64,000 nucleotides of DNA from Metridium senile (lineage: Eukaryota; Cnidaria; Anthozoa; Actiniaria; Metridiidae), in NCBI GenBank assembly GCA_949775045.1, contig OX459095.1, forward strand, positions 37,074,809 to 37,138,808, given 5' to 3'. A program made the position numbers and the translations under genes. The stretch's first letter is position 1; each line of letters begins with the position of its first letter. Below are positions 13,801 to 50,333 of the stretch, piece after piece. The notes beneath the pieces were generated by a model. It was not told the DNA's origin. It saw only the letters and a program-made list of their open reading frames with translations, and did not search any database.

Positions 13801-15603
13801 TAATATTTAACATGACATTAAAAAGTTTATGTTTTAAATAAAATCTATTTTTAAATGTTTTTTACTGGGGGGGACTGGAACCAATATTATGTTAGTACTC
13901 CGCTGATTGCAAGGTATTGCAGGCACAACCTAAACTTGTCAAGGAAAACTTGTTCATCATCTACATGAGCAAGAAAACCTTATCAATATAAAATTGTCAA
14001 GGAAAACTTGCTGATCGTAATCATAATCATAGATCATAATCTCTTCAAAATACACTTTGTATACAAAAAAATCATAATCTCGTTGCTTAGAGGACATCAT
14101 TCTCACTCGCGATATATATAGTTTGTATATTTAGTTCGGATTTAGTGTTCACTGATAGCAAAGCATCTTTAATCGTTAAGGAAACTAAGGCAATTCAGCA
14201 CAAACAGCGTATTTTGTGTATACCTATTCTGAAGATCCCGGGATCTTGCTTGTGTCCAATCTAGGCTCTAGATTACATCTTCACATCTCAATTCCGATCA
14301 GCCTGTTTTCTCAGTGACTTCTTCACGGTCAAGTTCTAGAACATCAATTTCATATGTCCAATTTTCAAGTTTTCTGAAGAGATTAGTATCACCTCTAGGG
14401 TTTAATTCTAATAATTTTTTGCCGCACAGTTTTCAACAAGGAGGCTCGACTTTTGCATTTGATTGCAGACTTCCTGCAGAAGTTATCAAGCGACAAAGAG
14501 ATTGGCAGAGTGACGCATATCTGGTTTACTTAGAATAAACTGATATACAAAAACAACGTGCAGCATTTACAATGGCACAAAATATCACCAAACTTTTATT
14601 GTAGTAGCTATTACAACAACCAATATCAACCCTCTTCACATACAAAACACTTATTGGGTTTGGACGCTGGAGTTCTATTGTTATTTATCAGATGTCAACT
14701 AGTCCTGGTTATTAGCAGAACAATAAAATTCCATTTCTATTCCCAATCAGTCTTTTGTGTGTGTTGAGGGAAAAAAAACAATTCAATCTTTTTGTCTCAA
14801 ACTATTTACCTTTGTTGATGTCATTCTAATCTCTCAATTTGAATTAGTGGTCAAATAATAATATGAATTTTAAAAATATGATAAGGAAGTGGCATCCGCC
14901 GTATTGGTATTCGGTCAAATATCGAATATGAACAGAATGGCAAATAAAATCGATATCAATCAAATGAAGCCAATATTTATCCATCGATTTTCTTCTATAG
15001 CGATAGCTATATGTACGATAGATATAAATACGATAGCTCTTGTATTGAAATGACCCACATTTAAGTCATTTCCTGCAGAAGAACAGAACGATATTTTAAG
15101 CACTAATTTCATGTTTCCTTGTGTTGTTCTATTATAAGCTTAATGCTTATCAACATGAAAATTTCCAGAAAAATTTCAAAAAATGTTCTCGTTTAATATA
15201 AACTCGTTTGCTTATAAAAGTGACCGACAGCCGGAAATTGTTTTAAAATAACACCATGTACAGCTATCAATATCTTTTTGAATCCATTGTTTCCTTGTTA
15301 GAAATAAGCTTAACTTAAATGACTTTTTTTACGTCTCAAGACGGACACACACAACTGACACAACTCGGCTCTATAGAATTGGAGTGACACTATTTTAAAA
15401 TATTACTCACCTTTATATTCAAGCTTATTGTTTCCTGCTGCTAATGAAATGATAAGAATATTAATGCCAAGATACTTAGAACAAAGTCTAAAGCTCAACA
15501 TCGACTCGTGCAAGTTCACATCAGAAACAAAACTAAACTGTATAATATTGGCCGATCGTCTGACCGATGCGCACGAGAGCCATTTTCCAGAACAAAGCAT
15601 CAT
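2165..15603 (-). CDS. NUDT9: ADP-ribose pyrophosphatase, mitochondrial (NUDT9), complete, 7 coding exons
   Basis: Nudix hydrolase that cleaves ADP-ribose to AMP and ribose-5-phosphate. Exons on the minus strand: 15603-15411, 12052-11863, 10385-10278, 8494-8408, 7310-7205, 3172-3029, 2419-2165 (stop TAA 2167-2165). All junctions are GT/AG with matching phases, giving 360 aa (human is 350). Exon 1 encodes an Arg/Ser-rich leader beginning [16 protein letters not shown], plausible for mitochondrial import. Family hallmarks follow: [56 protein letters not shown], the Nudix box (residues 229-248), [15 protein letters not shown], then [10 protein letters not shown] and LYASH near the end. In the Nudix box the usual E and R are D235 and K243, while E244, E247 and E248 remain. 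It is a free-standing enzyme: no TRPM2 channel exons lie upstream. The exon 1-2 junction is the least certain. It is head-to-head with S6K. Confidence 0.93.
2637..2975 (+). repeat. SINE-like retroposon in NUDT9 intron 6
   Basis: Contains the motif GTGTCCTTGGGCAAGACACT followed by TTACTCT, a segment I know from many invertebrate SINEs, then a unit ending AATTAGCGCTATATCAATGAG with an (ATT)n tail at 2955-2975. This matches the tail style at 1733-1782. It has no coding capacity and probably needs a partner LINE with the same tail. The 5' boundary is approximate. Confidence 0.55.
3598..5538. mobile_element. 1.94-kb foldback element with TTAAGGTGGCTCGAC ends
   Basis: Almost the whole segment is one long inverted repeat with arms of roughly 0.9 kb. 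It starts TTAAGGTGGCTCGACTGAG (3598) and ends CTCAGTCGAGCCACCTTAA (5538). The same 60-codon chance frame appears in both arms (3728-3910 plus, 5226-5408 minus). The centre (about 4470-4700) is an AT-rich loop region between shorter inverted pieces such as CAGCTGATATGC/GCATATCAGCTG. TTAA at both extremes would fit a TTAA target duplication as made by piggyBac-type elements; that is inference. It lies in NUDT9 intron 6 and has no transposase. Confidence 0.85.
5539..5612. repeat. Hairpin with ATACCGAGAATGTCGGCAA arms
   Basis: ATACCGAGAATGTCGGCAA pairs with TTGCCGACATTCTCGGTAT across a short AAGC-rich loop. It abuts the right end of the large foldback element exactly. A diverged relative lies at 6526-6590 (GATAAATACC...GGTATTTATC), so the two may be ends of one older element spanning about 5539-6590. 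Confidence 0.6.
5755..5845 (+). repeat. tRNA-like SINE head (weak)
   Basis: Has a box-B-like GGTTTGAATCC (near 5810) with a box-A-like TAGCTTAAAGTGC about 40 bases before it. The clover-leaf is not complete, so I read it as a degenerate tRNA-derived SINE, not a tRNA gene. A similar head on the minus strand at about 6256-6335 has a perfect box B (GGTTCGATCC, plus 6271-6280). Confidence 0.35.
6526..6590. repeat. Hairpin related to 5539-5612
   Basis: GATAAATACCCCGAACGTTG...AATAAGCTTATT...CTCGGTATTTATC forms a near-palindrome and shares the ATAAATACC-GA end with the hairpin at 5539. It may be the partner end of one decayed element. Confidence 0.45.
6908..7196. mobile_element. MITE, CAGCGCGACGCACC family, beside NUDT9 exon 5 donor
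   Basis: CAGCGCGACACACCTTACC at 6908 pairs with GGTAAGGTGCGTCGCGCTG ending 7196, one mismatch. It is flanked by TA on both sides (6906-6907 and 7197-7198), the typical duplication of mariner-type elements. A second inverted pair lies just inside (TTAAAGTTTTGTACAAGTTA near 6940 against AACTTGTACAAAACTTTAA near 7160). On the minus strand it begins at intron position +9, leaving the NUDT9 donor GTAAGT intact. A related element is at 41006-41213. Confidence 0.85.
8569..9159. mobile_element. DNA element with reiterated GTGACGGACATTAC motif
   Basis: Ends GGGCCATTCCAC (8569) and GTGGAATGACCC (ending 9159) are inverted copies. The 14-mer GTGACGGACATTAC occurs at about 8582, 8750 and 8939, with a variant near 8960 (GTGACGGACATTTAC). 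An inverted, truncated copy is at 12990-13398. There is no coding frame. The reiterated motif looks like repeated binding sites for a transposase supplied by another copy. Confidence 0.7.
9184..9361. mobile_element. MITE copy 2 of the 823-995 family
   Basis: About 90% similar to 823-995 over its whole length. Ends ACACCTA... and ...TTGCAATTAGGTGT. It sits in NUDT9 intron 3. Confidence 0.8.
10860..10901. repeat. (C)n(CA)n tract in a conserved repeat frame
   Basis: A long C-run followed by (CA)n. Immediately left is the reverse complement of TATGGATATTTTCTGGAACT, which also borders the G-run at 25560-25587 and occurs at 62115-62136. So the homopolymer belongs to a dispersed repeat rather than arising alone. 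Confidence 0.6.
10924..11140. mobile_element. 217-bp palindromic MITE
   Basis: AAACAGGTTCCCATTTAAAT at the left pairs with ATTTAAATGGGAACCTGTTT at the right, and the pairing continues inward through a duplicated CCCATTTAAATCTGTACT and CACACATCAACACAATTTG. The loop is around 11010-11050. It lies in NUDT9 intron 2. Confidence 0.8.
11275..11419. mobile_element. MITE with TAGAGTAGACG ends and TAGTACTAA core
   Basis: AGAGTAGACGTACTTAATCCG pairs with CGGATTTAGTGCGTCTACTCT. The interior has AGTACTAAATAGTGATAATA and AATAGAAAACA, shared with the TAGAGTACAAA family at 12828, 34158 and 55242. It is a sister subfamily with different ends. Confidence 0.7.
12828..12969. mobile_element. MITE, TAGAGT...ACTCTA family, copy 1
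   Basis: Starts TAGAGTAAGCATTAAAAGTG and ends TATAATATTTGTACTCTA. The core has TAGTACTAAATAGTGATATT, TTGTTTTCTATTGTTTAATT and TAGTACTACTTGTTTCAC. Other copies: 34158-34301 (inverted), 34302-34398 (shortened), 55064-55181 (diverged) and 55242-55379. Confidence 0.75.
12990..13398. mobile_element. Inverted, truncated copy of the GTGACGGACATTAC element
   Basis: Reverse-complement match to the left part of 8569-9159, ending in GTCATGGTGGAATGACCC. The motif has drifted to GTAATGTCTGTCATGG (CpG sites lost), so this copy is older. Confidence 0.65.
13530..13793 (+). pseudogene. MADF-domain gene fragment of a Harbinger-like transposon, frameshifted
   Basis: The frame from about 13536 reads a MADF/Myb-like pattern: [20 protein letters not shown] then [11 protein letters not shown]. 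After an A-run near 13717 the homologous-looking reading moves to another frame: [20 protein letters not shown] then PSLK, up to a GT near 13793. MADF proteins are the DNA-binding partner of PIF/Harbinger transposases. The segment is embedded in a repeat that begins near 13413 with GGCATTTACACAAGCAA and carries reiterated TTGTCAAGGAAAA motifs up to about 14010. The domain call is by pattern only. The frameshift could also be read as a tiny unrecognised intron, but I think decay is more likely. Confidence 0.55.
14271..14538 (+). pseudogene. Tyrosine recombinase C-terminal fragment
   Basis: The frame reading [20 protein letters not shown] and later [20 protein letters not shown] then [19 protein letters not shown] matches the C-terminal catalytic part of tyrosine recombinases found in DIRS/Crypton-type animal transposons, which normally show HSFRRGGATFA...[18 protein letters not shown]. 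Here the box reads H-S-F-Q-Q, so the catalytic Arg of HxxR is lost, and the N-terminal half is missing. The nucleophile Tyr of SDAYLVY appears kept. It is a dead relic in NUDT9 intron 1. Confidence 0.7.
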
Positions 15604-16126
15604 GGGAATCCGAGCCCTTTTTAGGTATAAAACCCAAATTATTATTTGTTTGACATTTTATTGTTCTGTTAGTAAATACTTGCAGTTTTTATATAAAGAA
15701 ACTGAAAAAATGATTTTAGGGGGAAAGTGAATCAAGATCCCATCATGCCTTCCGTTTGTTCTAGAAATGGCGCCCGTCGGATAGCGGAAGTATCGATAAA
15801 AATATATAAATAAAAATAATTAAGATAGCGAGTGGAAGCGGAAACTATTTATCTTTTCATAACGAACTCTAACGTTTACCAGCTCAGGCGTGCGGATTTT
15901 GTGTAGACTTGGTTTTCTAATAATTCAACCCGGTATTCAAAACTTGGGCTACCTGTTTCTCGAAGTATACAACCTTGGCCTTTTATATCACGTGATAAGA
16001 ACTAATTACCAGGCGACTCTCGGTCATGAGCTCATTGTTTGATCGAATCGACAGGTTTTCTGGATTTCACGGGGTCCAGACAATTTTTGCCTTATTTTGA
16101 GCAGATTGTATGTGCTAACCAAAAAA
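15604..16126. promoter_or_regulatory. Putative bidirectional promoter, NUDT9 / S6K
   Basis: 523 bases separate the NUDT9 start codon (15603, minus) from the S6K start codon (16127, plus). The stretch contains AAATGGCGCC (near 15766), similar to the YY1 core AAnATGGCG, and TATCGATA-like sequence near 15792. There is no TATA box at a convincing position and no transposon that I can see, unlike every other gap in the window. Both 5' UTRs must lie here. Promoter function is inferred from the layout. Confidence 0.5.
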
Positions 16127-37827
<21,701 letters not shown>

Positions 37828-38241
37828 CGACGGTAGATGTCAGGACTATTATATGGAATATATTTATCAAGTTGGAATGTGATATCTGAGCATATCTACA
37901 AATAGCTTATGCTGTAGATTAACACATTTTATTGTCTTTGGAACTTGCAATGGGTAGCTGCCACCCATCTGCCGTGCTTGCACATGAAACAAGTAATATA
38001 TGGAATTATACAATAATATACATTGTCATTTTATCACTGGTTATGGAAATAGTGACATGGATATCAAGCAATGGAGCATTAAGGAAAATTCAATGACAGA
38101 AGAATCCTTATTAACAGATGTTTATGTTCCATCTAAAAGTTGACTGGAATGGGCTTTTACTTTAAGTAGATGACATTATCTAGTACATATTCATTAATGG
38201 GTTGTATCGTTGTGTACCTGTTAACAAACAACTAAACTCAC

Positions 38242-38247
38242 AATAAA
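38242..38247 (+). promoter_or_regulatory. Probable S6K polyadenylation signal
   Basis: AATAAA about 415 bases after the S6K stop codon, the first on this strand in the 3' region that I noticed. Confidence 0.45.
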
Positions 38248-38957
38248 ACTGCCTAAAACAAGGAAAGTACTTTCGGTTTTATAGATTTTTATAGATTACA
38301 GTACACAATGACAACACAGGCTTTTGAAAAAATACAATCAATTATATTGAATTATGTACAGTGTGTCCTCTACATGAATTAATATCCCTAAAATAAGATA
38401 ATAATATGGTTTGCAACATGTTACACATGTAAACCAGAATGATTCAGTTTATATTTGTGATACCAGTTCCAACGTTGAATATATTTAATATTATTTCTAT
38501 TAATTTATTGTGTACAGGGTTGGGTTCATGTATGAAAACCTTTGGGGATATCATGTAAACATCATAGACTATGAATTTCGGAAATTTAAGGCAAGACCTT
38601 ATACCTGCCCTTTTGGTCCCCTTTTTGTAATCAACTAATGTGGCTATTAATGCAGTTATCATAATCCATGTGTTTAACCTGCTGTTAACACTGACAAACA
38701 CTCTGATGTTTAGACAACAAATATTCACAATCAATGTTTATTGGCAGAAGCCAGAACTTTGTTATTTTAGCCTTTGAACTGCAGGGTGCACATACTTCAT
38801 GAAAATTGCAGTCTAATTGTCACAAACAAAAGTAAGGCAAAGCTAGATTTAACTTTATTTTATTCTAAGTTTTTGATTTGATGTCTCTTACTTAAATGTT
38901 TGAAACATTTACATTCTCTGTCTGAGTTAAAGAAACACAATGAAGTCTGATCACAGA

Positions 38958-39265
38958 TTACAGCATTTCTCAGTCACACGTGCACCGCACGCATAAAAAG
39001 CACTGCCATAAAACGTGAAGTTGGTGGACGTCAATCAAACTGTGTTTTCAAGACGCATGGTGTTTTTTACTTCAGTCGGGTTGCGAAACATGTCTGAATC
39101 TGTCGAAAATCCTCTTCATCGGATTTAGACATTTTTCGGAACCCGACTGAAGTAAAAAAACACTGTGCGTCTTGAAAACACAGTTTGATTGACATCCACC
39201 AACTTCACATTTTATAGCGGTGCTTTTTGTGCGTGCGGTGCACGTGTGACTGAGAACTGCTGTAA
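38958..39265. mobile_element. 308-bp MITE, TTACAGCAGTTCTCAGTCAC family, copy 1
   Basis: TTACAGCATTTCTCAGTCAC pairs with GTGACTGAGAACTGCTGTAA, and the pairing extends over GTGCACCGCACGC, AACGTGAAGTTGGTGGACGT, CAATCAAACTGTGTTTTCAA and ACTTCAGTCGGGTT. Copy 2: 53654-53971 in CLUH. Confidence 0.85.
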
Positions 39266-39790
39266 GTGTATTAACATTTGTAAGTTAGAGATACCTGATC
39301 AAAATCTTAAAATTAGACTTATTTGAATCTATCTTTGGTTTATTTTTTTTAAATTCAAATACTTGATTCAAATCACCAAATTTATCATTCAGGCCAATGG
39401 CCAACAGTACACCAAAATCCTTCAAAAGGTTCAATATATTGTAGTGTGTTTCTTTGTTCATTTTATTCATTTTATTTTTTACTTATCAGAGGGATTTACA
39501 TGAGACAGAAACATAAAGTTTAGAAATAGATAGCAGTAAGGCAAAATAGCATTGTGCAACCATTTCACTATTCTTGTCATTAATTCAGTATCATGATAAC
39601 AGTAAGTGTATAAATTGCATTAAAAAACTCATCAATAATTCATGACCATTTTGTCCAATCCGATGCTCCTCTCTGGTCACAAGGAAAGCATTGTATATCG
39701 CATCATCTATGTTTGAAACAGGGAGGAATTTGAATGTGGCCCAAGGGAATGATGGTGTAGAATAGAAGAACAATGGAATGCAATTAACAA

Positions 39791-39840
39791 ACATGAAGCA
39801 TTATATAATGGCACATGTGTCATTATATAATGCTTCATGT
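39791..39840. repeat. Perfect 20-bp inverted repeat with 10-base loop
   Basis: ACATGAAGCATTATATAATG, a 10-base spacer, then its exact reverse complement. A strong hairpin, with no gene context that explains it. Confidence 0.8.
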
Positions 39841-41005
39841 CCATAATTCAGATATTACCCTCCCCCTCATCTCTACTAGTCAACATTAGACTTAATAATT
39901 TACTTTTAGATTTCCAATGCCAGGATTCTAAACCAAGGTATTCTGCATGGCTGTATCTGCGCTTTAATCCATTATACTACTGAGTAAAATGATGACAAGT
40001 TTGCAACAACAAAAACGTGTTAAAATCATCAGTTCATTAGCATTCAAGTAAGTTGCCATTCCTCTATTATTACTGTAGGTGATTTCCCAAATGCAATCAA
40101 CCTTCCTTTTTCTTTTGTTTCATCGATATTGGACAAAATGATCATGAATTACTAATGAGTTTTACAAGTCATTCAAAAAACTTGCAGCATATGTTTTATC
40201 AGGTATAAAATCCCTTGGGCTTCGCCCTCTGGATTTTTTACCTGATAAAACACTGCTGCTTGTTTTATAGATAGTAATTATCATATTGTGCATTACGCTT
40301 TAGTTGTTACAGTTTGATTAGTTGAGTGTATTAAATGTTGCAAAGTCATGTCCATTTCTTCTGTTGCTGAAACAAGTGCTCCTATTGTTTTATAAATTAA
40401 AATATCTTTAAAGAGAAAACATGCATATGTTTGAGAAAGGGTGTTTCTTCCGCAGGCATCTCATATCTCTTTTCATCGGGTTCCGTGTGGTGAGGAAAAA
40501 AATGAGTGGGGGAGGGGCGAGAAAGAACAAACTCCATGTTTTTTTCTCTCCCTCACTCGTCCCCAATTCTTCCCTGACAAATATTTCAACAAAGGAATCC
40601 CTATGGAGTAGCCTGCGCAGGAGGCTAGCGCCATACGTATTGTGGATATTACTAGAGCAAAACATGCCACTGTATTTTTCATTATAATGTATATTGTGTG
40701 ACTCAAAAACTAATACTATAACACTCTAAATAGTTATGATTCAGGGTGTGTACTCTATTCTGCACTAGCTAGTGTTTTTTAAAAGGCATATTTGAATGTA
40801 ATACCGTAATATGTAAATGTAATATATTTGATGTGTATCACGGTTGTTAAATCCCTTTTCTATTTTATAAGTATTTATACACTAATATGTTCAGTACATG
40901 TACATATTTAGTATGAATTAGCTCCAGTGTTAAGCCAGAATTAAATACAGGTCCAATACATTACAACAAGTACACATTAAATACAATCATGTCAAATACA
41001 TATTA

Positions 41006-41213
41006 CAGCGCGACGCACAAAAATATGACCACTTTTGATATATTTGCAAACTTCTATGCACTTTATGACTTTATGCTGCGAAACAAGCTTTTACACGCCT
41101 TATTCGGTAAATTCAGACAACTTCACATCAAATGCATCTGTTTAAAATACAAACTCCCTTGCATAGAAGTATGCAAATACATTAAATGTGGTCATACTTT
41201 TCGCATCGCGCTG
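41006..41213. mobile_element. 208-bp MITE, CAGCGCGACGCA family
   Basis: CAGCGCGACGCA at 41006 pairs with TGCGATGCGCTG-type sequence (GCATCGCGCTG) ending 41213, flanked by TA on each side. The inner pair ATATGACCACTTTTGATAT / AAATGTGGTCATACTTTT shows it is foldable. Same end family as 6908-7196 with a different interior. Confidence 0.7.
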
Positions 41214-41754
41214 TAAGTATACAGTTGAGACCAAATTAATTAAGTATAAGTTGAGTATAAAACATTTTTCTAAGGGTTAGTCCATTCAAATACAGGGTAC
41301 GAAGCCAGATGGCACTATCCACCGGATAAAACCTATACAAATTCTATACACTGGATAACTTTATCCAAGCTTCCTACAACTGACCATTCAGCTGTTTAGC
41401 CTCTGTCTCAAGCTAGGAGCTAAAGGGAGTGGGTACTTGTCTTGGTTTGGATGTTAAGTCGGAGGTCTGTGATTTGACCCTATTTAAAGACCTACAATCA
41501 CTAATAATTATCAGCATGCTTTGCATTGTTTATTTTGATTTGGAAATTTTAATTCATCTGTCAGTCTTATTAGAGAAAACAAAAAACTTAACAATTAAGT
41601 AAGAGCGTAAATACCCACTCTCATTGTAAAAGATATCAAAATGTTTGAATGTGCAGTTTTCATTGTCCACAGAATTCAGTCAATGTGGTGGTAAGTGACC
41701 ATGGATCTTTAAAACACCCAAAAGTAAAAAATCCATACCATATTCAAAAATCCC

Positions 41755-42018
41755 AGAGGGGGGGGGGGGGGACTCTCTTGAAAATGACCCTAAAAGTACA
41801 CGCATAAATTAACTCTGATACTGATTTCAGACCCTAAAAGGTACGACAACATTTAAAAATTTTTCAATATATATAATCTTAAGTTTGAAAACGGACCCTA
41901 AAAGGTACACTGCCAGTTCGAGACCCTAAAAGGTACGCTAGGGTCTTATTTTTCGACCCTAAAAGATCCGTCAAGCACCCTATCCATTTTCTAAGGGAGT
42001 TCCCCCCCCCCCCCCTCG
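41755..42018. repeat. G-run/C-run element with repeated GACCCTAAAAGGTAC
   Basis: Bounded by a G-run (from 41758) and a C-run (42002-42015) as an imperfect inverted pair. Between them the motif GACCCTAAAAGGTAC or a close variant occurs five times (near 41788, 41830, 41893, 41920, 41957). Unknown family. Confidence 0.6.
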
Positions 42019-42485
42019 GGTCAAAAATAGACTCTACTTTTCTTTTTTGCAAAAATAATCTTTTTTAAAAAGCATTACCCATATAAGACACACAAAAACA
42101 CAAATCTTGTTTTCAAATTTATTGATGGAAAGTTCACAACACTGCATCTTAACACCCAGCATGCCTAGATCAAATATCAAACATAAAACTGTTTTCTTCA
42201 AATAACTATTCTTTTGCCTTTATAAACATGTTTTTCTGAAACTATTCAAAACAATAATTTACATCAATGTTTATCATGTAGAAATAGCTAATAAACACAC
42301 ACCAATGAAAAACAATTTCAACACATCACTAGCACCATTATTTTGTTGGTGTGCACACAGGATGAGGCATGTCTTAAATATCAACAAACATGAACTTGCT
42401 ATAATAATTTAAGAATTCTGCATAATTTATATACAAATCTTTATATACACACATATATATATATATATATATTTACATTAAAACA

Positions 42486-42491
42486 TTTATT
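42486..42491 (-). promoter_or_regulatory. Probable PPP1R42 polyadenylation signal
   Basis: TTTATT on the plus strand is AATAAA on the gene strand, 30 bases after the stop codon; a very short 3' UTR. Confidence 0.45.
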
Positions 42492-42520
42492 TCTATTGTT
42501 TATAAAAAAAAATTCTATGT

Positions 42521-48073
<5,553 letters not shown>

Positions 48074-48656
48074 AATGGAGAGATTTATAGAGTCCGAATG
48101 ACAAAAAAGCACTGTCAATGTTCTCGCAACGGTACAAAATAGCAAGAAAAGCAGTAGTCATGTGATAAAAACATACTTGCTGTCATGGAGACAATAAAAA
48201 CAGACCCAATCCCCCAACAAATATCTACAACACAGGCTACCCAAGTTGAAAACAAAATAACTTTTACAAATAAAAATAATCAATTAAAACCAACTTTTTT
48301 TAAAAAAACCCTCGAACCAAGATTGTGTAAGATTAATTAGTTAGTCTAGGAGAAAACCAAATAATACAACATGAAATAACACGACTGAGTCTCGTCTTTC
48401 CTGGCTAGTCTCCAGGCTTCTCTCCAAGGAAGCAATATTAACCACAGGAAGCCCAAGCTCACGAGACATCTGGTCTGCCTGGTGTTGGTTAGCCCTAATA
48501 TACAATTGTTTGGAAAGACTGTATTGTTTTTTAAACCAATCCTAAACGATGTTTTAAATTGGTGAAGAATGTTATAGGGAGACTTAAGACGTTCGATGTT
48601 TTTTAATTCCAAATATCAATAACTCTAATCAGAAGAACTTTGCTTATACACTTTAA

Positions 48657-48807
48657 TAAGAAAACTAGCGAATACAAATTAGGACGTTTCGTTGTCATCG
48701 CGACAACATTATCAAGTAAATGATGGTGCACAGACAGAAATATATATAGTGGTCCACTGTCGCGATGACAACGAAACGTCGTAATTTGCTGATTCGCTAG
48801 TTTTCTT
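48657..48807. mobile_element. 151-bp inverted-repeat element with hammerhead-like stem
   Basis: TAAGAAAACTAGCGAATACA and its diverged complement at 48788-48807 are the ends. Each arm has a stem GTTGTC-GCGAT-GACAAC followed at once by GAAACGTC (minus strand in the left arm, where the stem is perfect; plus strand in the right arm, CTGTCGCGATGACAACGAAACGTC). Before the left-arm stem the strand reads TTGATAA, two changes from CTGATGA. Confidence 0.6.
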
Positions 48808-50333
48808 AAAAATATCAATAAAATTTAATAAAGCACTCTCAGTAATATTTTCAGTCGTTACTCTGTGAAGATTTGAAGAGGACTAAACAAGTTACGGGTA
48901 GTTCGTTCTAAAGACCGAACACAATTATTATTCATTAAAAATATTTCTCCGTTTCTGATTGGTCTATTATATGGATTGAGAAGGCCTTATGTACGTAGCT
49001 TTGATAATTTCGTCGATCTTACACGAATTAGGGCGAGGCGCGCAAAGCATCAGGGTCGATAGTGGTGCTTTGACTAAAAAAATTATTGGACGACTTACGT
49101 CACACGCAGAGAGAGGGGAAATGGCATGGCTGCCTCTAATCCAGGACGGTTTCCCTCAATGGGAGAAATAGCCGCATTATTGCAAGGAAAATATAAAGAT
49201 AGAGATAAAAAATATTGATTCTAGTCAGTTTCGATGTATTGAACTATCATTGAAGAAGCACCGTTTTGGTTTGGATATATATAACTGGAGCTAAAACTAT
49301 TTTGAATGAATAATAATAAAAAATTTAATTCGGCTTGCGTATGATATGAAAATTACGCAAACCTCGGAGGGTGTCATCTGCGCAGCCTACAGCTTCGGCA
49401 GATAACACCCTCCTTGGTTTGCATACTTCAGTTTTTCATATCATACTCAGCCTCATCCAATAATTACTTAATAAAACAGATAGTGGACGAACTGTATATC
49501 ATACTGGGCGCGTGTGGAGGGGGACCATATATATGCATTTATTGCAAAGAGAATAAACTTTTTTTTTTCCTTTCAAGTTTCAAGTTTCAATTTGGCTTCA
49601 ACAGGGTATGGATTTGTTTTATCTAGAGCGTCTTCAATACGGTGTCAGATTTTGATACCTTAGCATGTTCATAACCCTGGTACGGGGAGGGGGGGATGGG
49701 GGCTTTGTCCTTTTGCGGTCCTTTCAGGGTTCTCGTTCAAAAGTCAATGACGTAACATAACTTTGCCTGTAAGGATCATTTTTACTTGGCTTTGTTGATA
49801 AAAACCTTAGCTATGGAGAACAACACACAGTCTGGTACCTTTACAGGGATTGAAATTAAAAGGATTTGACAGTTCTCTTAATTTATGCGTACCTTTCAGG
49901 TTTCATTTGCGAAATCGACCGCCAATCACCCTTATAAACAAGCCAGCCTTGTTGAAATTAGCTATAACTTTATTTACTGATAAGTATTTATACATCTAAT
50001 TTTGATTTTTGCGGTAAAAGTACCATTACAATTCCTGTAAATCATTTTTTTAATAAATCATTTTTTTTTAAATCGAGACATTATTCTGTATATAATAATA
50101 CACGACCAAATTTCATCCTTGAGTTGCAAGTTTTCTTGACAAGGAAATGTGCTGGTGTAGATGGAGAGAACAACACAATTGTCCCAGACAAAGAACAAAT
50201 GGATGCCGACTGAATAAATGAATGAATCTAGGAATGACAGACTTTCTTTCCATCACCGTCTACTATACTAATGCGTTAAAGTTGGCTCATTCGTTTGTGT
50301 GTTTTGCAGTAAGCTGTATGATTAGTAAAACAT

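Larger units (their letters stand above)
37828..42520. other. Intergenic gap between S6K and PPP1R42 (tail to tail)
   Basis: Holds the S6K 3' UTR, a MITE (38958-39265), a perfect hairpin (39791-39840), a diffuse inverted-repeat pair (AAACTCATCAATAATTCATG near 39626 against CATGAATTACTAATGAGTTT near 40145), a hairpin at 40195-40254 (TTTATCAGGTATAAAATCC/GGATTTTTTACCTGATAAA), an element end with GTAGCCTGCGCAGG near 40607, MITE 41006-41213 and a G/C-run element (41755-42018). There is an (AT)n tract near 42449-42470. No gene seen. Confidence 0.6.

Noticed and set aside
2165..15603. Possibility that the NUDT9 exons are the C-terminal domain of a TRPM2 channel
   Set aside because: The seven exons form a complete protein with its own leader-encoding first exon, and S6K starts 523 bases upstream on the other strand. 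No channel exons are present.
40408..40687. Overlapping frames on both strands (85-88 codons)
   Set aside because: The sequence is a transposon-like end (GTAGCCTGCGCAGG) with GA/CT-rich runs; neither strand gives a recognisable protein.
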